A DNA stretch of 22,015 nt from CAYJAD01 sp964371225 (lineage in GTDB: Bacteria > Desulfobacterota > Desulfovibrionia > Desulfovibrionales > Desulfovibrionaceae). The DNA is taken from positions 1-22,015 of the forward strand of contig CAYJNA010000034.1 of the NCBI GenBank assembly GCA_964371225.1, given 5' to 3'. The first letter of the stretch is position 1; each line of letters begins with the position of its first letter. Shown piece by piece: positions 18,601 to 22,015 of this stretch. The position numbers were made by a program, and so were the translations under genes. The notes under the pieces are model-generated. The model was not told where the DNA came from. It was given only the letters and a program-made list of their open reading frames with translations, and made no database searches.

Positions 18601-21600
18601 ATTCCCTCTACATCATTAGAGATGATGATAGGGATATCATTGGTGCCGGTGACGGTGAACTGTAGGGGAACTTCTACCATATTACCTTGACCGTCATCTG
18701 CAGTGACAGTCAGGGAAAGGTTTGCGGTTTCGCCATGCTTGAGTTCATGTAAAGATGCATCAGGGGTAAGGGTAAGGCTGTAGTTAAAGCCGCTGTTGGT
18801 CTTGGTTATGGTGATGTCGCCATATTCTGTTTCAAATCTATTGGTGGTGGAGGAAACGCGTATGGCTTCTATTCCTTCCATGCTGTAGGTCAGCGTATCG
18901 CCGTCAAAATCCTTCACAGCCACAGAGCCTTTGGCCACAAAGTCACCCTTGTAGGCGGTGTTCGCAGAAACAGCGGCATCATGCACATCAAGGCCGGAGG
19001 CATTGCGCCCAACGCCAGACATGATGAGGGCGTCTTTCACGTTAATAATACCATTTTCTAGGCCGCTGACCACGGGGGCATCATTGGAACCTGTGACCAG
19101 CATCTCAACACTTGTGATAGTCTTAATGCCATCGGGGCCGGTGGTGGTTACAGTAAAGATATCTTTCTGCGTCTCACCTTCTTCTAATTGGGAGGCCGCC
19201 AATTTTTGGGCAGAGGTCATGCCCGCGGCATAGGCCCACGAGCCGTCGCTGGTATCAAAGATATAGTTGCCGTATTTACCGGACACGACGAATACACTTT
19301 CTTCTCCAAAATCAGGATCGACTTTGCCTTGCGTTTTTCCGTAGGCAATGGAGAAATCATAATCGGCTATAACTGCTTCTGTACCATTTTCCCAATCTGG
19401 GTCGGTAATGGTGATGGAGCCTTCAATGATTCCAAAAGGTTCAAGAGGTTCTTCTTGCATGGCGCTGGCATTGGCATCGATAGTGATTTCTTGAACACCC
19501 GTCACACTCACTGCATGGGCATCGTTGGAGCCTTGAATGCTGAGCTCAATATGTTGAGGGGCACTTTCGCCGCCGCGATTATCTATAGCCACAATGGGGA
19601 TATCAAGTTTAAAGTTGTCGTCAGAAGTTAAGGACTTAATATACTCACTTTCTTTGTTGACGGTGAAGGTATAGCTGGCAGAGGTGGCTGTGGCAGAGGA
19701 TTTGCTGAGTACAAGGGTGCCAATGATGTCCCCTTCCCCTGCATCAATATGTCCGATTTCATAGGTAATTTTATTGCCGGAAATGACAGGATCACCGATA
19801 ATGGTAATGCTCATATAGTCGTTTATCCTTATGTCCGGTTCTTGAACCCTAAATACAGGAATATCATCATCACCATCCTTGGCGGATTTGATGGTACCTG
19901 ATGCTTTTAAATCGCCAGCGTAGGCTTTTACCACCTCACTTGCCACTTGGTCATTATACCCTGCGGCTTTGAGGTCAGCATCTGTGGTTTTAGTGCTGCC
20001 ATAGGTAATGCCGCTAACTTCCGGTGCAGAGTTATTTTCGCCGTACACCTTATAGCTGACGGTTTGGCTTTTGGTTGCGCCATTTTCATCGGTGGCTATA
20101 ATGGTGAAGCTTTCCGTGACGGACTTGTCTGTAAGGCCTTGAGCGGCATTATAGCGGGCAAGGGCGGCTTCTTCGTTTATTTGGTAATATCTTTGTGCAG
20201 CCAGATATGCTGGATCGTTTTCGCCATCAGCATAATCAGCAGGGTCAGGCGCCACAAGGAGTTCACTTTGCAGCTCATACACCATAGACGATGTTCCGTC
20301 TTCTTCCTTGGTGATGGTTAAGGTACCGTATTTACCTTGAGAAATGGTAGTGCCATTATTGCTTGCACCAGAAGTTGTTTTGTCATGGACTATGCTAAAT
20401 GTATGGCTGGAACCCTCGTCAATATCAAAAATTTCAATGCGTGAAGTGGCGGTGGTATCTGCTGTAACGCCTACTGCATTTTCACCCATGAGGGAAACGC
20501 TTACATCTGTCTCATGGGTTATATTTATGGCTGGGGCATCATTGGTGCCTTTAATGGTGAAGTCAAAGTCAACTTCTTTACCCACATTGCCTACGGCATC
20601 TATGATGAGAAGTTTATAAGTAGAGATATGCTGGTCACCTTCGTTAAGGGCTTTTACACCTGCAGCATTTTTGTCTAAAGTGAAAGTATAACTATAGCCT
20701 GAGGGTGTTTTAGTAACAACCAAATTGCTATTGCCAAAATCTTCACCTACGAGATATGTCCACTTGCTGGCACTGGCAGTACTTGGCTCTATGGGGTTGC
20801 CCTGTGCGTCTTGTAGTTCAAAGCTGTATTTATCTCCATCAGCATCGCGTACGCTAACGGTGCCTTTGGCGGTGAGGTCTCCGGCATAGATGGTATTTTC
20901 TTGCGCTGGGGTGACGTTTTCGTACTTTTCACCTACTTCATAAATATCGCCGACTTTATCACGCCCCACACCGGCGGCAATAAGGGCGCCATCTGTTGTG
21001 GGGTTAAGTGTCACTTCAGGGGCCACATTGGCACCGCTGACTGTGATATCAATGGTCTTAGTAACGGAGGCACCGTGTTCATCGGTAAAGATTATTTCAA
21101 AGCTTTCTTTTTCTTTAACTTTACTGCTTGTAAGAGCGTCAAGGGCGGCGTTTTCTTCAACAGGGTCTAGGCGATATTCATAATGAAGCTCACCAGTAAG
21201 TTCATCCTTCATGATGGTCAAGGTGCCATATGTGCCATCTAAGTCTAAAGTGCTAGAATCTAATTTTTCTATATCGTAACCGCTTAACTTGCTACCTTGA
21301 ACTATCTGCAAATGACCAGAGTTTATATTTTCATCATCAGTTATGTCTATAAGGCCATTAACTGTGGTATCTTCAAAGAATTCACTGGGTAAACTTACTG
21401 AAGTATCAAAACCTTCATCAATAGTAATAGCCATGGTGGGGGCTGCATTGCTGCCCTCTGCGGTGAGGTTCAAATTAACTGTATCACTCACAAGACCAAG
21501 CTTATCCTTCACGGAGAAGTAGAGTGTTTCCAAGGAAGTGCTACCTTCTGACAACTCATCCTTGGTGTGCTCTGCATAAGCGGCATTGGGGGTAAAGGTG

Positions 21601-22015
21601 ACGTTATAGCCTCTTTTTTCATCCACCGTGGCGACTGCAAAGGTAAATTTGCCAAGCTCAGCAATGGTAATGGTATTGCCTGTATAAGTTTCACCGGCAC
21701 TCCCATATTGTAATTGCGGCGTCCAAGTATCGCCGGTATCGTCCGAAATGGGAATAAAGATTTTGGCGGGCACGGCGTTGTAGATGACGTTTTCAAGTTT
21801 AGGGTCATCACCTTCATCAAGAGTGATGATTGAACCGTCCTTCTCACGTCCTACACCGGCGGCGATATAGTTCATGTCAATTTGTTCAGTCAGGACTGCG
21901 GGCTGATCGTTGGCACCGGTCACGGTAAAGGCTACATTTTGAGAATCAGACGCACCAAACCTATCGGTGGTGGTAATGGTGAAGGTTTCTGTAGCTTTAA
22001 CACCATTGCCAAGCA
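9642..22015 (-). CDS. Giant VCBS/Ig-like repeat adhesin with RTX-like C-terminus (5' end beyond window)
   Basis: Probably a very long surface filament exported by type I secretion and used in attachment or biofilm; this follows from family, not from a partner gene here. The frame is open from the right edge to TAG at 9642, giving about 4,123 residues. The internal GTG at 21923 is not the start: the frame upstream continues as typical repeat (ETFTITTTDRFGASDSQ). Some 26 tandem beta-sandwich domains of 130-185 residues end in variants of V-x-G-x-N-D-A-P. Twelve carry G-x-YG-x-[LIVF] as in VCBS repeats. Domains are acidic, with D-x-D-x-D loops expected to bind calcium, and I noticed only one cysteine. 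The C-terminus has a PPAPPAP linker, GGSGND, DDDNDGILD and ends MTILVQQTLLGNSQA. The N-terminus, with any retention module or protease site, is not visible. Confidence 0.93.
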   Translation of the reverse strand, partial: LGNGVKATETFTITTTDRFGASDSQNVAFTVTGANDQPAVLTEQIDMNYIAAGVGREKDGSIITLDEGDDPKLENVIYNAVPAKIFIPISDDTGDTWTPQLQYGSAGETYTGNTITIAELGKFTFAVATVDEKRGYNVTFTPNAAYAEHTKDELSEGSTSLETLYFSVKDKLGLVSDTVNLNLTAEGSNAAPTMAITIDEGFDTSVSLPSEFFEDTTVNGLIDITDDENINSGHLQIVQGSKLSGYDIEKLDSSTLDLDGTYGTLTIMKDELTGELHYEYRLDPVEENAALDALTSSKVKEKESFEIIFTDEHGASVTKTIDITVSGANVAPEVTLNPTTDGALIAAGVGRDKVGDIYEVGEKYENVTPAQENTIYAGDLTAKGTVSVRDADGDKYSFELQDAQGNPIEPSTASASKWTYLVGEDFGNSNLVVTKTPSGYSYTFTLDKNAAGVKALNEGDQHISTYKLLIIDAVGNVGKEVDFDFTIKGTNDAPAINITHETDVSVSLMGENAVGVTADTTATSRIEIFDIDEGSSHTFSIVHDKTTSGASNNGTTISQGKYGTLTITKEEDGTSSMVYELQSELLVAPDPADYADGENDPAYLAAQRYYQINEEAALARYNAAQGLTDKSVTESFTIIATDENGATKSQTVSYKVYGENNSAPEVSGITYGSTKTTDADLKAAGYNDQVASEVVKAYAGDLKASGTIKSAKDGDDDIPVFRVQEPDIRINDYMSITIIGDPVISGNKITYEIGHIDAGEGDIIGTLVLSKSSATATSASYTFTVNKESEYIKSLTSDDNFKLDIPIVAIDNRGGESAPQHIELSIQGSNDAHAVSVTGVQEITIDANASAMQEEPLEPFGIIEGSITITDPDWENGTEAVIADYDFSIAYGKTQGKVDPDFGEESVFVVSGKYGNYIFDTSDGSWAYAAGMTSAQKLAASQLEEGETQKDIFTVTTTGPDGIKTITSVEMLVTGSNDAPVVSGLENGIINVKDALIMSGVGRNASGLDVHDAAVSANTAYKGDFVAKGSVAVKDFDGDTLTYSMEGIEAIRVSSTTNRFETEYGDITITKTNSGFNYSLTLTPDASLHELKHGETANLSLTVTADDGQGNMVEVPLQFTVTGTNDIPIIISNDVEGIIDLGYVQADVANSNVIEHAFSYSDADNGDAAMQMSITLNGTTKRFANIEELTEETLLIEGTYGNVYYDVDNESFVYKSGESDAQKLALQNIGANKVVQDNFSITLQDENGGQTTKVFENKLIGSDIPLGETRLELTVNSTNTTIIGDGVGRDAKGNDITVSANPNADNTQYGGDFTASGTITVPADFRAEDLMLENMKGTVVGNTTIFTLEDIGTFVFTKTNTGYNYVFTADKETLRDLTHGEEINIGELLPFTLGDTYAKIHIPLTFIGTNNAPVVAVNATDNDYTVFEAADGENSDSVSGVLEIYDVDSNDTLTYVLINGEKVALPAIDENAITVSGAYGDLEIAAIEHRDEYTYTYTLGVTDAQKAALAAHDNYDMQHEKFTLELMDKWGATTSQDLNFDILRDGAPTLDMASALTATQDSDLYDDEHTDETLNTDSAEGSFTVANANSDTRIEITGENGITYDVLALDQDGLLSSLSIDGKYGTFTEFAFNQDTGKVFYTYTQFVDAPHTTKGQDLVDSLDVRVLGEKGQVFATGSITNTIENLQSFEGEDFSLSQIFNTALDFTSADADSLVLPSVGANNKSSAGDITATGKLTGTAFDEEYNKIYDSNLTEIPTKIHFDLYDADGEKIHAETHGIYTKFFSDMGIVTLKQTATGMDYSFTLNPEYEGFKDLPLGFTTSFPFTLVATQEIIYEDSEPTFKELGREDLGIEVTGGNDAPEINLVTFPGAGALITGFTWVDADSNDSHTVEAIYNKKTYDVVDSDSSDTSNLIMGKYGVIGIELDGHTHGDYSYLEATDENETMLQQRWPDFAFTDAQKAAYAALGEYVTDTEIVQLKVTDEHGAFTQKSLEITVTGVDDPLVLTGVTEKEHTLNEPGAATKAISGFFTYTDADGEKPYIWSIDLAGSINTEGIQWELSSSTTSAATYSSEYGTLTLSNATFGRINYSFKLNDKALEVQKLAVGEELNIGFTLTTGQEEAQLNFIVNGTNDAPTMRHENYMGMTVALNENSGETPQYTPTYMLSSTQGTLNINDIDNGDHVIMTISSAGKQSVNHHEPHYTEQWAHNPDDPLGNGHMEQVRDGNAYTMHGTYGTLTVQPDGSYTYALPDPNGELTELQQKQLELIEKIADGKSLKESFTVTVEDGNGGKVSQTLTFTVSNPVQDNASDPNIPPSDNMPPVFDWDATTMKEPFGPPEYPEYALNLNYIASGVGRDADGNTSESSMPVDPNMEYEAKPATGFVAVSDPNGDTVIPALYNFYQYDIQEAIKSSTNNAGVTTFTTELGKVVFTPGERDGVAGFEVSFAPTGNYDSLAQGETLAFEFHFVALDDKRVGNSAPFTLTIEGTNNAPELTIKALTDTKVTAYTDDNSVTWQADIFDVENWTKFIYNPENPDPSMMENHPPFIYDIQQVVAEGEESNPVQSEEIKGETIIFIDGNYGTLVFNPENNTFTYTLDNAKLAEAMADAETNSETLDFPLSENFNIIAKDENGATVSKPIDVTIAGLNTAPVVENITYGSSTTTNAELIAAGVGRDAKGAIYEDSTVANENKAYAGDLRATGKIEVSDADKDSYVPVISSGNENITVSEAVVKGSTYTFTLSETISGEPLGTLVLTKSGTDFNYTFTLSKTSMYIKGLDEGQVVNLNLGVQMVDKHGSISSLLTQNDNSLPGLTPSLNFTIIGSNDGPSLVMNHDMDLNVSLREESVEGIVSDARVFTNLDIFDYDKNDTHTFSATFVNGKKLVTATEDTDPNSETYGVTIIEGKYGTLTIESSNATHDRPIMTYTLATEGSQYEAALALKDGSTKETFTITVTDASGATKSQSITYTVRGENNFAPVISDIVESNTTLFDDGFGREANGTDSATWNKAYKGDLTASGTIKASDGDKDVLSFSMKADGFSLNEDRSTATTKYYDSDYGTLAITSKGTYTFTMKEDNAAINALAHGETMTLGVNIFAHDGRGGTSEPHELTFTIEGTDDGPSFNFAPDPDSTEVAEAEFEVKEGDVTATGVVVMHDVDDKTFDNSSYDYKLSQGKVVGTEDGDIITLEGKYGILIFNTSNNEYKYELDPSNPDYRKLSEGTELFESFVLTATDPKGISGTQELKFTINGSNSSPTVQINATTPDSMFYDPHALYKGNIVIDDSDLDGDTLKELTLHIGGQKIDTTKNGTTSIVMEGSSTEVTMEDGVTYTIPGDPIGTLSVTINGNNCSYVFRPYGNYTGAHKLEIPVEVFDKHDASTTQDIIVDIKSLALSMTEDAATAIEGGQAIVGTFADMGAYADADWADVDIYITPNTLYGPVSSNGGWLEVWPLPADVNGMGKPDQYYESDFGTIAFYHKTGQYVFNPAPDSIHMNTELSFTLNFSGSHAQMFTPNSAPYFTINLTNTHAPELDINEDQAETAVTVEFNDAATLSSVSEDILYSNEVTLRDADTDDMLTQSIIYDGEVYEPNEHGVIMVEGEYGRLFYDTNNGSYNYTLKTVNDSFVLDPAVREMLALKEGQSLEEVFTFSVVDKYNARVEENFTAIINGTDQNPEFVILSGSKDEGVYGTAITGTFNLQDLENNANVINEYTLKVAGQDITLANNKSINILVDADGNALASGASGAVGTLTITRSGNNYKYSFKGDADSDAQLEDIHNISIEAYAKGAEEGANPIASKVIDFDVTQKQLSISGSVAKTVKESSTAVLNGTIADGRITAGKLSTDAVTLSVALYANGKMVAGDSDFWSKVDMTAEGYEQPDGFAVNNANIVTLFQSNAGDVAFYDTGYYRFIPSGEHSVDENTSFDFFFEDFGVTGADAGNYSYDTPKFTLTIVDDMEAVSRPPAPPAPVSLSAEEAFVAEYEAEEFIITDFTSLYTEEVQGGSGNDLVSIDVSLEGLKVEDVLGIDGGEGMDVLLSGVDNLETVKDLMEAGKITDMEIIIAGEAHGSDADTVREELGIVDDDNDGILDLENHGWSKTESTNAPQGYAEYKNEDDSMTILVQQTLLGNSQA
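9645..10160 (-). other. C-terminal export/calcium module of the adhesin
   Basis: After the last Ig-like domain come the proline-rich linker RPPAPPAP, an acidic alpha-helical stretch (EEAFVAEYEAEEF), one RTX-like GGSGND (about 10013-10040), IDGGEGMD, then DDDNDGILDLENHGW (near 9772-9802) and a final strand-rich tail ending QTLLGNSQA. Only one clear nonapeptide-like repeat is present, far fewer than in classical RTX toxins. By analogy with T1SS adhesins the last 50-100 residues should hold the uncleaved secretion signal; that is inference. Confidence 0.6.
10166..21915 (-). repeat. Protein-level tandem domain array in the adhesin (A-B alternation, then two B-D-C triads)
   Basis: Counting residues from the codon at 21923, domain joints fall near 161, 300, 461, 631, 801, 948, 1095, 1233, 1381, 1516, 1655, 1828, 1970, 2101, 2272, 2458, 2615, 2794, 2941, 3084, 3219, 3358, 3494, 3632, 3774 and 3919. 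A domains open with GVGRDxxG and AYxGDLxASGTI-like strands in most copies. B domains are VCBS-like, with GKYGTLTI and ESFTITVTDExGA. They alternate as far as residue 3084, except for two B-like domains in a row at about 1381-1655. Then B-D-C occurs twice. At DNA level the copies are diverged and I see no long identical tracts, so this is an old array rather than a recent expansion. Confidence 0.8.

Noticed and set aside
21921..21923. GTG as start codon of the adhesin
   Set aside because: It encodes Val in the repeat joint FTVTGANDQP, and the frame continues upstream to the window edge as a normal repeat domain. No ribosome binding site is evident.
9642..22015. CRISPR array, IS elements or recent tandem DNA repeats within the adhesin
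   Set aside because: The periodicity exists at protein level only; there are no short identical repeats with unique spacers, no transposase frame and no terminal inverted repeats.
9642..22015. RGD integrin-binding motif in the adhesin
   Set aside because: I looked for RGD and did not find it; the recurring GRD of GVGRD is a different order of residues.

Overview
The window holds four protein-coding genes, all on the minus strand. Two run off the ends. The organism is a diderm (Gram-negative) bacterium: it carries a periplasmic alpha-2-macroglobulin paired with penicillin-binding protein 1C, and a giant Ig-like/VCBS-repeat surface protein of the kind sent out by type I secretion. Base composition looks moderate, roughly mid-40s percent G+C by eye, with AT-rich spacers. 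A proteobacterium or desulfovibrio-like lineage is plausible, but nothing in the window fixes the taxon.

Layout in the direction of transcription (right to left). (1) 22015-9642: the 3' part of a giant adhesin gene. About 4,123 codons are visible and the start lies beyond the right edge. The protein is almost entirely tandem beta-sandwich domains of about 130-185 residues, followed by a proline-rich linker, an RTX-like GGSGND patch, a DDDNDGILD calcium-loop-like motif and a short C-terminus. A good intrinsic terminator follows at 9579-9625. (2) 9400-9023: a small single-domain bacterial PH protein with a clear ribosome binding site and a candidate promoter. (3) 9022-8228: about 800 bases without a credible gene. 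It is AT-rich and packed with inverted repeats, and near A2M it holds a pair of near-identical 16-mers beside a weak candidate promoter. (4) 8227-2378: a 1,949-residue alpha-2-macroglobulin with an intact CVEQ thioester site. (5) 2358-1: pbpC, 786 codons visible, open at the left edge and probably almost complete. Genes 4 and 5 are 19 bases apart and form an operon like yfhM-pbpC of enterobacteria.

Working together: in the family model, A2M traps foreign proteases in the periplasm while PBP1C repairs peptidoglycan, so this pair would defend a breached envelope. The adhesin is probably an exported surface filament for attachment or biofilm. No secretion, LapD/LapG-type or regulatory partner genes are in the window.

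The most notable structure is in the adhesin. Two domain types (A and B) alternate with a period of about 315 residues, and many A domains open with an unusual GVGRDxxG motif. The array then changes to two copies of a B-D-C triad before the C-terminal module. The inverted-repeat cluster between the PH gene and A2M is the other part that the genes do not explain.
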